Positions 8,915 through 18,510 of a stretch of 64,000 nt of DNA are shown here, piece after piece; position 1 is the stretch's first letter; every line of letters begins with the position of its first letter. Where the stretch lies: the NCBI RefSeq assembly GCF_014644535.1, contig NZ_BMKW01000012.1:124001-188000 (forward strand), in the 5' to 3' direction. The DNA comes from Neoroseomonas lacus. GTDB lineage: Bacteria > Pseudomonadota > Alphaproteobacteria > Acetobacterales > Acetobacteraceae. The notes beneath the pieces are model-generated. The model did no database searches and was not told the DNA's origin. It saw only the letters and a program-made list of their open reading frames with translations. The position numbers and the translations under genes were made by a program.

Positions 8915-9803
8915 CGTTGGGCTTCGGTTCCGCGACCGATGCTCCGGGTGCTTCCAGCCCGAGCCCCGCGGTGGAGCCTCAGCGGGGCAGCGCTGTGCAC
9001 ACCGCGCCGCAGACCATTCGCTCCACAGCGGCGCGATGCCAAGCGAAGGTCGCGATCATCTCGTTGCATTCTGTGTCTTCGCACCCATCAACAGCGTCGG
9101 TTTCGACAGAAAGATCGAGGGCAAGCCCTTCGGGTCTGCGGTCTGCCCGAGGCCGTGCCCGCGGCCATGTAGGGTACGTCCTTGCTGCTATAGTCCGGCC
9201 AGTCGGAGTTTGCGGTGGAGCGACCAGGAAATTGCCGGGCCTGGCAGCGGGAGCGACACTGATGATCTCTGTCATCGCGAGCCGCGTACTCACGTGCGAT
9301 AGCTGCGCAAGGCCTCTGGAATCGACTGCCGGTGTAACTGGCAGCACAACGTCAAGCACGCGTTCGCGATCCCATTCTCGATGTCGAACGATGCACGCCT
9401 GGTAGATCCTTGGTGAGCGCCTCCACCAGTTTTGCGGACAGCGCCTTTAGGTAGTGCTTGCGCATCACGCCCGACGTCCCAGGCGCGGCAACCAATGGGG
9501 CGCCGTCGTGAGCGCCGGCAGCATTGCGGTGGAGTGCGCTGCACTACGATAGCGCCACCTATGTCGACAATCGAGGCCGTAGCTGCAAAGGCCGGCCTGC
9601 CAACGCCGTCGCCGAAAGCGGGTTGCGAGATCGTGCAGTCGCATTCTGGCGTTGTCGGCAGACACGCCACCACGAGCGGTGCACTCGACCATACGTCGCA
9701 AGTTGACCAGACCTAGCGCAGACCCATACGCTTCCAATCAATGCCGACCGACGCCGTCCAACCAACGAGCGGACAGGCCGGCGAAGGGAAGGAATCCAAG
9801 ACG
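8915..9803. other. Low-coding debris at the right side of the island
   Basis: About 890 bp in which every frame is short and lacks a convincing ribosome-binding site or domain. Composition is less regular at third codon positions than in the flanking genes, consistent with decayed DNA. The last ~80 bp should hold the promoter of the following ABC operon. Confidence 0.45.
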
Positions 9804-11153
9804 ATGACGATGAGTCTAAGCCGTCGTGCCGCCCTTGCCACCGGGCTTACCGCCGCTGCGTTCGCGGCACCCGCCTACGCCCAGACGCGTGAACGCGTCG
9901 CGCGGGTCTGGGGCGAACCCGGCCCCTATATCGGCGTGTTCACCAATGGTCTGAACGAATGGGCGCAGCGCAATGCGCCTGGTTTGCGCTTTGAGTCCGA
10001 GCAGATCGCCTGGGACGGCGTCTATACAAAGCTGGCGACCGACCTCGCTGCGCGCCGGCCACCGGCGCTGATCAGCGTGGAATCACCCATCGCCTATCAG
10101 CTCGCAGCCGAGGGCCTGCTGGAGCCGATGCAGGACGTCAACACCGCGATCCGTGCGCGCGAACGCCTGGTGGACGGCTTCACCATCGATGATTTCGGCA
10201 CCTGGAAGGGCACGCAATACGCGGTGCCGCTGCACCACCAGGGCTGCCTTTTCATCATGCAGGATGATGTGCGCCAGGAAGTCGGCCTCTCGGATCCGAC
10301 CAACTGGACCTGGACCGACCTGCTGAATGGCGCCAAGGCGATCCAGGCGAAGCGGCAAGGCACCGCCGGCTTCACCATGGCGCTCGGCCGCAATCTTTGT
10401 GGCGACTATCATATCCAGCAACTGATCTGGCAGGCCGGTGGCCTGACCTGGGATCCCGCCCGCAACTTCGAGACCACCTTCAACACCCCGGCGACGATCG
10501 AAGCCTATGAGTTCATCAAGGAGCTTTATGCCACGATGCCGCGTTCGGCGGTGGAGTTCAGCTTTCTGCAGGTGGTGGACCAGCACGTTACCGGCCGCAC
10601 CGGCAGCAGCTTCTACTGGGGCCGCACCATGGGCCGCGCCTTCGACGAGGCGAAGCCGATCTACGACAAGATGGAATACTACCTGAATCCGGCCCATCCG
10701 CGCACCGGCGCGCGCTGGTCCTGGACCGACATCAACGGCTTCATCATGCCGCGCCAGAACAACCCCTTCATCCGCGAGGCGAAGGAGGCGATGGCCCATG
10801 TGATGAACAGCACCGAATGGATGGTGCGCTATTCGAACAGCCTGTTCCCCAATGTCGGTCCGGTCTTCAAGGACCAGGCGACGTCACCGGACCTGCTCAA
10901 CAACCCGATGTACCAGCAGAAGAAGCGCAGCGTGGACGTGATCTTCACCGGTTTCGTCCCCTACGCCTGCAATTCCGGGCATGAGCTGAAGAAGGGCATC
11001 AATCCGCTTGCCGGCATCGGCCATGGGCGCAACGTGTGGTCGCAGGTTGCCCAGCGCATCCTGGTGAACAATGAGAACCCGCGTGCCGCAGTCGAGTGGG
11101 GTCATCGCCAGTTCGAGGATATCCGCCGCGAAAACCGTCGCCTGCTGGGGTAA
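9804..11153 (+). CDS. ABC transporter extracellular solute-binding protein, family 1
   Basis: Periplasmic receptor of a carbohydrate-type ABC importer, 449 aa. It has a twin-arginine-like signal peptide (SLSRRAALATGLTAAAFAAPAYAQ) and then a family-1 binding fold. The start at 9804 is preceded by a GAAGGGAAGGA purine stretch. It is the first gene of a four-gene operon: the next start (GTG 11161) lies 7 nt after its stop, and the two following junctions are 4-nt overlaps. The substrate is probably a sugar, polyol or glycerol-phosphate-like compound by family, but nothing in the sequence fixes it. Confidence 0.88.
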   Translation: MTMSLSRRAALATGLTAAAFAAPAYAQTRERVARVWGEPGPYIGVFTNGLNEWAQRNAPGLRFESEQIAWDGVYTKLATDLAARRPPALISVESPIAYQLAAEGLLEPMQDVNTAIRARERLVDGFTIDDFGTWKGTQYAVPLHHQGCLFIMQDDVRQEVGLSDPTNWTWTDLLNGAKAIQAKRQGTAGFTMALGRNLCGDYHIQQLIWQAGGLTWDPARNFETTFNTPATIEAYEFIKELYATMPRSAVEFSFLQVVDQHVTGRTGSSFYWGRTMGRAFDEAKPIYDKMEYYLNPAHPRTGARWSWTDINGFIMPRQNNPFIREAKEAMAHVMNSTEWMVRYSNSLFPNVGPVFKDQATSPDLLNNPMYQQKKRSVDVIFTGFVPYACNSGHELKKGINPLAGIGHGRNVWSQVAQRILVNNENPRAAVEWGHRQFEDIRRENRRLLG

Positions 11154-11160
11154 TGATCGC

Positions 11161-12054
11161 GTGAAACTCCGGCTGAGTGACCGCCAAGTGGGGGTGCTGT
11201 TCATGCTCCCCCTCATTGTTGCGGTCGGTGTCTTCCTGGTCTGGCCGATCGCCGAGGCGGTACGCCTGTCCTTCGTCCGCTACAATCCGCTGCGGCCGGA
11301 CGAACAGCCCTTCGTCGGTTTCGACAACTACCTGTTCGTGCTGGATGACCCGCTGTTCTGGGAGAGCTTCACCCAGGCGCTCGTCTGGACCGGCTGGTCC
11401 ACCGTGCTGCAGGCGCTAATTGGCGTTGGCCTGGCCTTGCTGCTGCATCAGCCGCTCAAGGGCATGAACGTGTTCCGAGGCCTGCTGCTGTTTCCCTATA
11501 TCGTGCCGACGGTGGTGATCGCGCTGAACTGGCGCTGGCTATTCAATGCCGAGATTGGCATCGTCAACCACCTGCTGATGTCGGCGGGCATCATCGACGA
11601 GCGGATCGCCTGGCTGTCCACGCCGAACATGGCGATGGCCAGTGCCATCATGCTGAATGTCTGGAAGTACACGCCCTTTGTCGTGATTGTCGTGCTGGCC
11701 AGGCTGCAGACCATCCCGACCGAATTGTACGACGCCGCCAAGGTGGATGGCGCCGGCGCCCTCCGCAGGTTTCGCGACATCACCCTGCCGCAGCTCGCCG
11801 AGGTGCTGGCGGTGGTCATTGTCTTCCGCACTATCTGGACCTTCAACAAGTTCGAGGAGATCTACCTCCTGACGCGCGGCGGGCCGGGCACCTCGACCTA
11901 CAATCTCGCGCTCTACGCCTTCGACCAGTCGATCGCTAATCTGCGCATGGGGGTCGGCGCTGCTTCCGGCGTCATCATGCTGCTGCTGCTGCTGGCGGGA
12001 TCCGTGGTTTACATCCGTATTTCCGGCTTTGGCCGGGAGGACAAATCCGCATGA
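11161..12054 (+). CDS. ABC transporter permease, MalF/UgpA type
   Basis: Inner-membrane permease of 297 aa with about six membrane segments (first: VGVLFMLPLIVAVGVFLVW). The cytoplasmic EAA loop is visible as TELYDAAKVDGAGALRRFR followed by DITLPQL. I chose GTG 11161, which follows the receptor stop closely and starts just before the first membrane helix; upstream in-frame codons lie inside the receptor gene. Its stop overlaps the next start (ATGA, 12051-12054). Confidence 0.9.
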   Translation: MKLRLSDRQVGVLFMLPLIVAVGVFLVWPIAEAVRLSFVRYNPLRPDEQPFVGFDNYLFVLDDPLFWESFTQALVWTGWSTVLQALIGVGLALLLHQPLKGMNVFRGLLLFPYIVPTVVIALNWRWLFNAEIGIVNHLLMSAGIIDERIAWLSTPNMAMASAIMLNVWKYTPFVVIVVLARLQTIPTELYDAAKVDGAGALRRFRDITLPQLAEVLAVVIVFRTIWTFNKFEEIYLLTRGGPGTSTYNLALYAFDQSIANLRMGVGAASGVIMLLLLLAGSVVYIRISGFGREDKSA

Positions 12055-12917
12055 GACCCTGGGCAGCGGCGATCCTGTATGCGGTGCTGGGCGCGATAAC
12101 TTTCGTGGTCTGCTTCCCCTTGCTGTGGGCAATCTCCACCAGCCTGAAGCCGAAGGAGGAGATCTTCCGCTGGCCACCCACCCTCTGGCCGGAGAACGTC
12201 ACCTTCGAGGCGTATCGGGAATTGCTGTTCGGCAGTTCCGTGGCCAGCGCGCCCGGCGCGGGTGTGGCGCCTTCTGCCTATTTCCTAACTTGGTTCGGCA
12301 ACTCCATCATCGTCTCGGTGGGTTCGACGCTCATCTCCATCACCATCGCGACGCTTGCGGCCTATTCGCTCACGCGCTTCCGCTTCTGGGGGCAACGGTC
12401 GGTGCCCTACATCGCCATTCTGGGCTACATGGTGCCGAGCGTGATCTTCGTCTTCCCAATGTTCCTGACCATGGTGTCACTGGACCTGACGGACACGCTG
12501 TTCTCGCTGATCCTCGGCTATGTCTGCATCACGCTGCCGTTCTGCCTATGGCTGATGTGGGCCTTCTTCCGCGGCGTACCGATCGAGATCGAGGAGGCCG
12601 CGCTGGTCGATGGCGCATCGCGACTCCAGGTATTCCGTCAGATCGTGCTGCCGGTCGCACTGCCGGGCATCATCGCGGCGTCGATCTTCTCTCTCATCGT
12701 ATCGTGGAACGACTACCTGTTCGGGCGCGTGTTCATGAACTCGATGGAGAACCTGCCGCTGACGGTGGGCGTGATGCATTTCTTCGACGGAACGCATGTG
12801 GACTGGGCGCTGATGATGGCGTCGTCGGTCCTCATGACGCTGCCTATGGCGATCCTGTTCGGTTTCATGCAGCGCCACTTGGTGGCGGGTTTTGGCGCGG
12901 GGGCGGTGAAGGGATGA
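12051..12917 (+). CDS. ABC transporter permease, MalG/UgpE type
   Basis: Second inner-membrane permease, 288 aa, about six membrane helices. The EAA motif reads EIEEAALVDGASRLQVFRQ followed by IVLPVALPG. It overlaps both neighbours by 4 nt (ATGA at 12051 and 12914), so the heterodimeric channel and its ATPase are translated together. Confidence 0.92.
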   Translation: MRPWAAAILYAVLGAITFVVCFPLLWAISTSLKPKEEIFRWPPTLWPENVTFEAYRELLFGSSVASAPGAGVAPSAYFLTWFGNSIIVSVGSTLISITIATLAAYSLTRFRFWGQRSVPYIAILGYMVPSVIFVFPMFLTMVSLDLTDTLFSLILGYVCITLPFCLWLMWAFFRGVPIEIEEAALVDGASRLQVFRQIVLPVALPGIIAASIFSLIVSWNDYLFGRVFMNSMENLPLTVGVMHFFDGTHVDWALMMASSVLMTLPMAILFGFMQRHLVAGFGAGAVKG

Positions 12918-13978
12918 CAGATGTCGTCATGCAGGGACTGTCGAAGTCCTTCGGCAGCAATACGGTCCTGAAGGCGCTTGATTTGCGCGTGCCCTCGCGG
13001 CAGTTCGTCACCCTGCTGGGCCCATCGGGCTGCGGCAAGACGACGCTGCTGCGCCTGATCGCGGGGTTGGAGAAGGCGACGGCCGGCGAGATCCGCTTCG
13101 GCGACCGCCGCGTCGATACGCTGCCGCCTGGCGATCGCAACATCGCCATGGTGTTCCAGTCCTATGCTCTCTACCCGACGATGGATGTGGCGCGGAACAT
13201 CGGCTACGGACTGGAAGTGCGCCGGACGCCGAAGGCGGAGAAGCAGGAGAAGGTCGGCGCCGTCGCCAAGGTGCTCGAGATCCTGCACCTTCTCGGCCGC
13301 AAACCGAAGCAGTTGTCCGGCGGGCAGCGGCAGCGCGTGGCACTTGGCCGCGCCATGGTCCGGCGCCCCGACATCTTCCTGATGGATGAGCCGCTTTCGA
13401 ACCTCGACGCCAAGCTGCGCGCGGCGATGCGTGGCGAGTTACGCCGCTTCCACCTCGATCTCGGTACCACCACGGTCTATGTCACGCACGACCAGCTTGA
13501 AGCGATGACCATGTCAGACCTTGTCGTGGTGATGAATGAAGGCGTGGTCCAGCAGATCGGTACGCCGGAAGACGTCTATGGCAAGCCGGCCAACCTGTTC
13601 GTCGCCGGATTCATCGGCACGCCGCCGATGAATTTGATTCCGGCCCAACTGCGGAATGGTGTGTTGACGGTGGCAGGAACGCCATTGCCGATTCCGATTC
13701 CGCCTGGGGCGCCGACCGAACTCGTTGTCGGCGTCAGGCCACAGGACGTGGCCATTGTCGAAGCAGGCAGCCCGGGTGCGATCCCCGGGAAGGTCTGGAT
13801 CGTGGAACTGATCGGCAGCGAACGGCTCATCGAGGTGGAACTGGCGCCGAAGCTGCGTGTCATCGCCGAGGTGCGCGCAACGCATCGCGCGGCGATCGAC
13901 GACGTCGTCGCGATCCGTCCCGACCCCGCGCATCTGCACGTCTTCGATCCCGCCACGGGGCAGGCGATCAGCCTATAG
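12914..13978 (+). CDS. ABC transporter ATP-binding protein, MalK/UgpC type
   Basis: Energising ATPase of the importer, 354 aa, with the extended regulatory C-terminus of the MalK/UgpC group. Walker A is GPSGCGKTT, the signature is LSGGQRQRVALGRA and Walker B is DIFLMDEPLSNLD, with the switch His in VYVTHDQ. The C-terminal TOBE-like part includes VVGVRPQDVAIVE. The start is the ATG overlapping the permease stop. A frame open further upstream belongs to the permease region. A perfect hairpin closes the operon 4 nt downstream. Confidence 0.93.
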   Translation: MTDVVMQGLSKSFGSNTVLKALDLRVPSRQFVTLLGPSGCGKTTLLRLIAGLEKATAGEIRFGDRRVDTLPPGDRNIAMVFQSYALYPTMDVARNIGYGLEVRRTPKAEKQEKVGAVAKVLEILHLLGRKPKQLSGGQRQRVALGRAMVRRPDIFLMDEPLSNLDAKLRAAMRGELRRFHLDLGTTTVYVTHDQLEAMTMSDLVVVMNEGVVQQIGTPEDVYGKPANLFVAGFIGTPPMNLIPAQLRNGVLTVAGTPLPIPIPPGAPTELVVGVRPQDVAIVEAGSPGAIPGKVWIVELIGSERLIEVELAPKLRVIAEVRATHRAAIDDVVAIRPDPAHLHVFDPATGQAISL

Positions 13979-13982
13979 CGTC

Positions 13983-14006
13983 CGTTCGGGCCCATCGGCC
14001 CGAACG
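13983..14006. terminator. Bidirectional hairpin terminator
   Basis: Perfect 10-bp inverted repeat CGTTCGGGCC - CATC - GGCCCGAACG, placed exactly between the convergent ends of the ABC ATPase (+) and dctM (-). It lacks a clear T-tract but is well placed to separate the two operons. Confidence 0.7.
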
Positions 14007-14015
14007 TGCTCAGCG

Positions 14016-15296
14016 CTACCGCGCTGCCGGTTGGAACATCAGCGCGAAGCTGGGAACATAGGTGGTGAGGAACAGCACTACGAGCATCCACAGGATTTGC
14101 GGCCAGATCGCGCGGCTGATGCGTGTCAGTGACAGCCCGCTGATTGCCATGCCGATGAACAGGCAGTAGCCGATCGGCGGTGCGGCCATGCCGATCGACA
14201 CGTTGGTCACGATGATCGCGCCGAAATGGATCGGGTCCACGCCGAAGCGATTAGCGATGGCGATCAGCATCGGACCGAGGATCACCATGATGGCGATCTC
14301 ATCCATCACTGCGGCCAACAGGAAGAAGGCGATGTTCAGCGCGGCGAGCGCCATCCACTTCTCGCTGATGTTGGCTGCCATCCAGGCCGCGAAGCGTGTC
14401 GCGATCTGTTCCTGCGCCACCAGGATGCCGAAGCCCGCCGAAACCGCGATGATGGCGCAGACGATCGCGCTGGTGCGCATCGCACGGAAGAAAATGGCCG
14501 GCAGCGCGGATAGTTGCAACTGCTTCTCGATGAACAGCCCGACCAGCAGTGCATAGACGCAGGAAACGGCGGCCGCTTCGGTCGGGGTGAAGATGCCGCC
14601 ATAGATCCCGCCGAGCACGACCAGGGGGGAAGCCAGCGCCCAGCGGCCGCGCGCAAAAGCCGTCGCGGCTTCCCTGATGCTGGCGCGCGGCAGGCGTGGC
14701 ACGTCGTTCCGCCAGGCATGGCCCCAGCAGATCACCAGCAGACCGAAGGCGAGGACGATGCCGGGCACGATGCCGGACAGGAACAGCCGTCCGATGGATT
14801 GCTCGGCCACGATCCCCCAGATGACGAAGGCAATGGAGGGCGGGATCAGCGGCCCCAACACGCCGGCGCTGACCGCGATGGAGGCCGCGAAGGCACGGTC
14901 ATAGCCGGCCGTGACCATGGCCGGGATCATGATCGCACCGATCGCGGCGGTCGTTGCGGGCGCCGAACCGGAGATGGCCGAGAACACCAGCGCCGCCAGA
15001 ACGGTGACCATCGCGAGCCCGCCGCGCAGGTGCCGCACCAGTGTAGAGGCGAAGTCCACCAGGCGCTGCGACAGGCCACCGGCCGACATCAACTCTCCGG
15101 CCAGCATGAAGAGCGGGATGGCGAGCAGGCTGAACTGCTGCGACCCGCTGATGACGGATTGCGCGAGGAAGGCCGGTTCGATGTCGGCCGCAATCAGCGC
15201 GCCGGAGATGACCAGCGGGATGGAGATGGCAAAGGGCACGCCAAGGATCACCAGCAGGGCGAAGCCTGCGGTGAGAAACCAGGTGATTTCGGTCAC
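14016..15296 (-). CDS. dctM: TRAP transporter large permease DctM
   Basis: Large integral membrane subunit of a TRAP importer, 426 aa, with about 12 hydrophobic segments (GFALLVILGVPFAISIPLV at the N-terminus; PPIGYCLFIGMAISG near the C-terminus). TRAP systems use an ion gradient. The GTG start (VTEITWFLTAG) overlaps the dctQ stop by 4 nt. Longer in-frame starts would run through dctQ and lack hydrophobicity. Confidence 0.92.
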   Translation of the reverse strand: MTEITWFLTAGFALLVILGVPFAISIPLVISGALIAADIEPAFLAQSVISGSQQFSLLAIPLFMLAGELMSAGGLSQRLVDFASTLVRHLRGGLAMVTVLAALVFSAISGSAPATTAAIGAIMIPAMVTAGYDRAFAASIAVSAGVLGPLIPPSIAFVIWGIVAEQSIGRLFLSGIVPGIVLAFGLLVICWGHAWRNDVPRLPRASIREAATAFARGRWALASPLVVLGGIYGGIFTPTEAAAVSCVYALLVGLFIEKQLQLSALPAIFFRAMRTSAIVCAIIAVSAGFGILVAQEQIATRFAAWMAANISEKWMALAALNIAFFLLAAVMDEIAIMVILGPMLIAIANRFGVDPIHFGAIIVTNVSIGMAAPPIGYCLFIGMAISGLSLTRISRAIWPQILWMLVVLFLTTYVPSFALMFQPAAR

Positions 15297-15790
15297 GCCA
15301 TGCTGCCTTCGTCGTCGGGCACCGCGCCACCCGGGCGCAGCATGCGTTCGAAGCCGAACAACGCCATGAGCACGCCGCAGGCAATGGCGAGGGCATTGAG
15401 GATTTCCGTCGGGTAGCCGATTGCCGCCGAGACGGAGCCGGAGGTGATGTCGAGGAACCGCCACGCCGACCAGACGAGGAACAGGCCAAGCGCCATGGTC
15501 GCAGCATCGACCAGGCGCTCATAGCCGACGCGCCCGCCGCTGGGCAGGAGGTCGGGAAGCAGCGTCAGGCGAACATGGAAGCCGTCATGCACGCCGAGGG
15601 CGAGGCCGCCGAGGACGCTCCAGGAGAACAGCAGCACCGCCGCTTCCTCGCTCCAGGAGGATGCGGCGCCCAGCACGTAACGGGTGATCACCTGGTAGAC
15701 GATGCAGCCGAGCATGCCCGCCGCGGCAAGGGCGACGGACCAGCGCGTAGCAGTCGCCACGCCTCGGGCGAGCAGGCCCAGAGTCCTCAT
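15293..15790 (-). CDS. dctQ: TRAP transporter small permease DctQ
   Basis: 165-aa membrane protein with four predicted helices and the family pattern RYVLGAASSWSEEAAVLLFSW (Trp-Ser-Glu-Glu block). It overlaps dctP upstream and dctM downstream by 4 nt each, forming a dctP-Q-M unit. Confidence 0.9.
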   Translation of the reverse strand: MRTLGLLARGVATATRWSVALAAAGMLGCIVYQVITRYVLGAASSWSEEAAVLLFSWSVLGGLALGVHDGFHVRLTLLPDLLPSGGRVGYERLVDAATMALGLFLVWSAWRFLDITSGSVSAAIGYPTEILNALAIACGVLMALFGFERMLRPGGAVPDDEGSMA

Positions 15791-16782
15791 TGCACGGCGG
15801 CCAGCGCTTCCCGCACGATGTCGGCGCCGATCTGGCCGCGGAAGCTCTCATACATCGGCAGCACGCCGCGGCGGAAGGCCGTCTTGTCCGGCACTTCGTT
15901 GATTTGCATGTTGTTGCGGCGAAGGCTTTCCAGCAGCCCCGCATTCGCCGCGCCATTGGCGGCGCGCTGGGCTCGCGTTGCCTCGGCGGCCGCCTCGGTG
16001 ACCGGGCCCTTCAGGTCGGCGGGCAGTCGGTCGAAGGTACGCTTGGCCATCAGCAGGCCGATCATCGAATAGATGTGCCCGGTCAGCGACAGGTACTTCG
16101 TCACCTCATAATACTTGTTCTGGTCGATGACCCCGAGTGGGATTTCCAGCCCGTCGATCGCGCCCTGCTGCACGGCGGTGAAGGTCTCGCCCCAGGCCAT
16201 CGGCACGGCGTTGCCGCCCAGGCTGCGGAACATCTCGATGTAGATCGGGCTTTGCAGCACGCGGAACTTCACGCCGCGAAGATCCTCCGGCTTCACGATC
16301 GGCCGGACGTTGTTGATCATCTGGCGGAAGCCGCCTTCCATGTAGCCGAGCGGGATGACGCCGCGCGCTTCCAGCCGTGTCTTCAGCGACTGCCCGACCG
16401 GACCATCCAGCACGCGATGCGCCTGCTCCTCGCTGGAGAACAGGAACGGCATGTCGTTCACCTGGAAGGCGGGTTCGATCTGCGCGATGACCGCATTGGT
16501 GATGACGCCCATGTCTACGGTGCCGAGGCGCATGCCATCCAGCATCGGGCGCTCATCCCCCAGGGCGCGATTCGGGAAGAATTGCACATCCACGCGTTCG
16601 CCGACGCGGCGCGCCAGCGCCTGCTGGAACTGGTGCGCACCCACCGCATACGGGTCCTGCGCACCGTCGCCGCTGGTCCAGCCGATGCGCAGCACGGTGC
16701 GTGCCTGGGCCTGCAGGATGGACGGAGCGGCCGCAAGGGCGAATGCCGCGGCCCCGAGGCTGCGGCGGTTGAGGTGCGTCAT
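15787..16782 (-). CDS. dctP: TRAP transporter solute receptor DctP
   Basis: Periplasmic receptor, 331 aa, with signal peptide NRRSLGAAAFALAAAPSILQAQA. Family features include DLRGVKFRVLQSP, with the Arg that normally salt-bridges a ligand carboxylate, and GAIDGLEIPL. The start MTHLNRRS is preceded by a weak purine-rich site. The gene lies 82 bp after the racemase-type gene on the same strand, which suggests that the transporter and the enzyme serve the same carboxylate, an inference from proximity only. Confidence 0.9.
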   Translation of the reverse strand: MTHLNRRSLGAAAFALAAAPSILQAQARTVLRIGWTSGDGAQDPYAVGAHQFQQALARRVGERVDVQFFPNRALGDERPMLDGMRLGTVDMGVITNAVIAQIEPAFQVNDMPFLFSSEEQAHRVLDGPVGQSLKTRLEARGVIPLGYMEGGFRQMINNVRPIVKPEDLRGVKFRVLQSPIYIEMFRSLGGNAVPMAWGETFTAVQQGAIDGLEIPLGVIDQNKYYEVTKYLSLTGHIYSMIGLLMAKRTFDRLPADLKGPVTEAAAEATRAQRAANGAANAGLLESLRRNNMQINEVPDKTAFRRGVLPMYESFRGQIGADIVREALAAVQ

Positions 16783-16864
16783 CGGGCGTTTCCTTCGAGG
16801 TCCGGTTGGGTCCGGGCGGGTCGCGCCAATGATAAGGCGGTGGTGCGGTGGGGCAAGCCGGTGA

Positions 16865-17620
16865 TCAGGCTGGGTCCATGAGCCGCCCGAACCCGGCTGC
16901 CGCATCGGCAATGGCGCAACTGCGCAGCATGTGCCACGCCATGACCTGGTTGCTGGTGATGACCGGCATGTCGAGCTCGGCTTCCAGCGGTGCGATCAGC
17001 CCGGCGGAACGGATGGCGGTGCAGGAGATGAAGCAGGCATCCGCACCCGGCATTGCGACAGCCGCCGCGCGCACCTGCGCGGCGATCCGTTCGGGCGCGA
17101 GTTCCGCCATCTCGGCATTGGTGTTCAGTCCCATCATCGCGCCACCGGACACGGTTATCCCCTGCGCGGCGAGGAAGGCGATCTCTCTCTCATGCACAGA
17201 CGCTACGTAGGGGGTTACCAGCAGCACACGGCGCGCCTCCAGTGCGGCAAGGGCACCGAGGATCGCATCGGCGGTAGTCGTGCCCGGGAGGCCGGTCGCG
17301 TCTTGTATCCGTTGCACGATGCCGCCCGCCATGGACGGCGCGAAGGTGGATACGGCTGTGCAGTGGAAGCCGATCAGGCGCGGCCGCGCATCGGCCAACA
17401 GGCGTGCAGCTACTTCCAGGGAACCTATCATGTGCAGCAACTCGGCTTCCGAACTGCCGCGCAATTCGAGGCGCGTGACCAGCGCGGCGACGCCGGTGGG
17501 CAGCATGGCGTGGATTTCGGCCTCGCAGACCTGGTTGCCGGATGGCACCATCAGCCCGATGCGGGCGCGGTCTCCGTAGTCGAGGGGCTCTGCCATGCCC
17601 CGGCTATTGGAAGCGTTCAC
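16865..17620 (-). CDS. Asp/Glu racemase / maleate isomerase-type protein
   Basis: A 251-aa cytosolic enzyme of the Asp/Glu/hydantoin racemase superfamily, close in plan to maleate cis-trans isomerase and arylmalonate decarboxylase. These use Cys residues on small carboxylates. Visible: GLMVPSGNQVCEAE near the N-terminus, FHCTAVSTFAP with the first candidate catalytic Cys, and CFISCTAIRS with the second. The GTG start overlaps the preceding stop (GTGA, 17617-17620), so it is coupled to the NMT1-like gene; an internal ATG at 17596 is the alternative. Exact reaction unknown. Confidence 0.8.
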   Translation of the reverse strand: MNASNSRGMAEPLDYGDRARIGLMVPSGNQVCEAEIHAMLPTGVAALVTRLELRGSSEAELLHMIGSLEVAARLLADARPRLIGFHCTAVSTFAPSMAGGIVQRIQDATGLPGTTTADAILGALAALEARRVLLVTPYVASVHEREIAFLAAQGITVSGGAMMGLNTNAEMAELAPERIAAQVRAAAVAMPGADACFISCTAIRSAGLIAPLEAELDMPVITSNQVMAWHMLRSCAIADAAAGFGRLMDPA

Positions 17621-18510
17621 AGTGACGCTCGCGCTTCGGCCAGCCAGCGCCGGTCGATGTAGTCGGCAGCGTGAGTGCGCGCGCGCGTTGGTAGGTTGCG
17701 GATCAGGGCGCTCGCCTCGATCAGCGCCTGCACCCCAGCCTCGCTGGCCTCGCCGTCGCGGGGAAAGATATCGTCGCGCGTGTACTCGTCCCAGGCGCGG
17801 TCGGCGTAGTGAGGCTCAATGCCGCTTTCCTTCATTGCGACGTCGCGGGCCAAGTTGCGATCGCTACAGAAATGCTCGTGCGCCCGAAGGAAACCTCGCA
17901 GGAACCGCAAAAGGGGATCGCGGTGTGCTTCTGCCCAGCGGGTATCCACATTAAGGCTGGTGAACTGGAAGTTCTGCCGCGGCTCGCACAGCGAGACGAA
18001 ACCCTGGTCGAGCGCTATGTGGTTGAGCGGCGCACCCTGCAGGCCGGCGTCGATGCCGCCGCTACGCAGCAGATCCCACCGCGCAAGGATGGGACCGCAG
18101 GGCACCAGGTCATAGTCGCCCGGCCAGTTCAGGCCTTCGCCCGCGAGCAGCCGCATGATCAGGGATGATGATCCGGCGTGGAGCGAGGAGACCCCGATCC
18201 GCTTGCCGCGCAACCCCTTGAGGCCTTCGATCCCCGGCCGCGCGATCAGGGAAAACGGTAGCCGGTTCACGTTGCCGCCGATGATCGCTTGGTGCCCTCC
18301 GGCTTCCGCGTCGAGGATCACATGTTCCGTCACGCCGTAGGCAAGCTGTGCTTGGCCTGAGCGCAGGCGCTCATTGACCTCCTCTATGCCCTCGATGTGA
18401 TCGATGGTCAGCGCGATTCCCTCGGAGGCAAACGATCCTGCATGCAAGCCAAGCCAGGCCGGCATGTTGAAATAGTTGCGCGAGACGACGACGAGAGTGA
18501 GGGGGGTCAT
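17617..18510 (-). CDS. NMT1/THI5-like protein, copy A, no signal peptide
   Basis: A 297-aa protein with a type 2 periplasmic-binding fold like NMT1/SsuA receptors: LTLVVVSRNYFNMPAWLGL, GSFASEGIALTIDHIEG, IGVSSLHAGSSSLIMRLL and GGIDAGLQGAPLN. It begins directly with the fold and shows no signal peptide or lipobox, which is unusual for a transport receptor. It may be cytoplasmic, like yeast THI5 enzymes, or an alternative soluble binding protein. No SsuBC-like permease or ATPase is adjacent. It is coupled to the racemase gene downstream. A very similar copy B lies at 20628-21530 beyond an insertion-sequence scar. Confidence 0.75.
   Translation of the reverse strand: MTPLTLVVVSRNYFNMPAWLGLHAGSFASEGIALTIDHIEGIEEVNERLRSGQAQLAYGVTEHVILDAEAGGHQAIIGGNVNRLPFSLIARPGIEGLKGLRGKRIGVSSLHAGSSSLIMRLLAGEGLNWPGDYDLVPCGPILARWDLLRSGGIDAGLQGAPLNHIALDQGFVSLCEPRQNFQFTSLNVDTRWAEAHRDPLLRFLRGFLRAHEHFCSDRNLARDVAMKESGIEPHYADRAWDEYTRDDIFPRDGEASEAGVQALIEASALIRNLPTRARTHAADYIDRRWLAEARASL

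Noticed and set aside
9290..9737. Overlapping 90-127 codon frames on both strands in the island debris
   Set aside because: No domains, no ribosome-binding sites and mutually exclusive frames.
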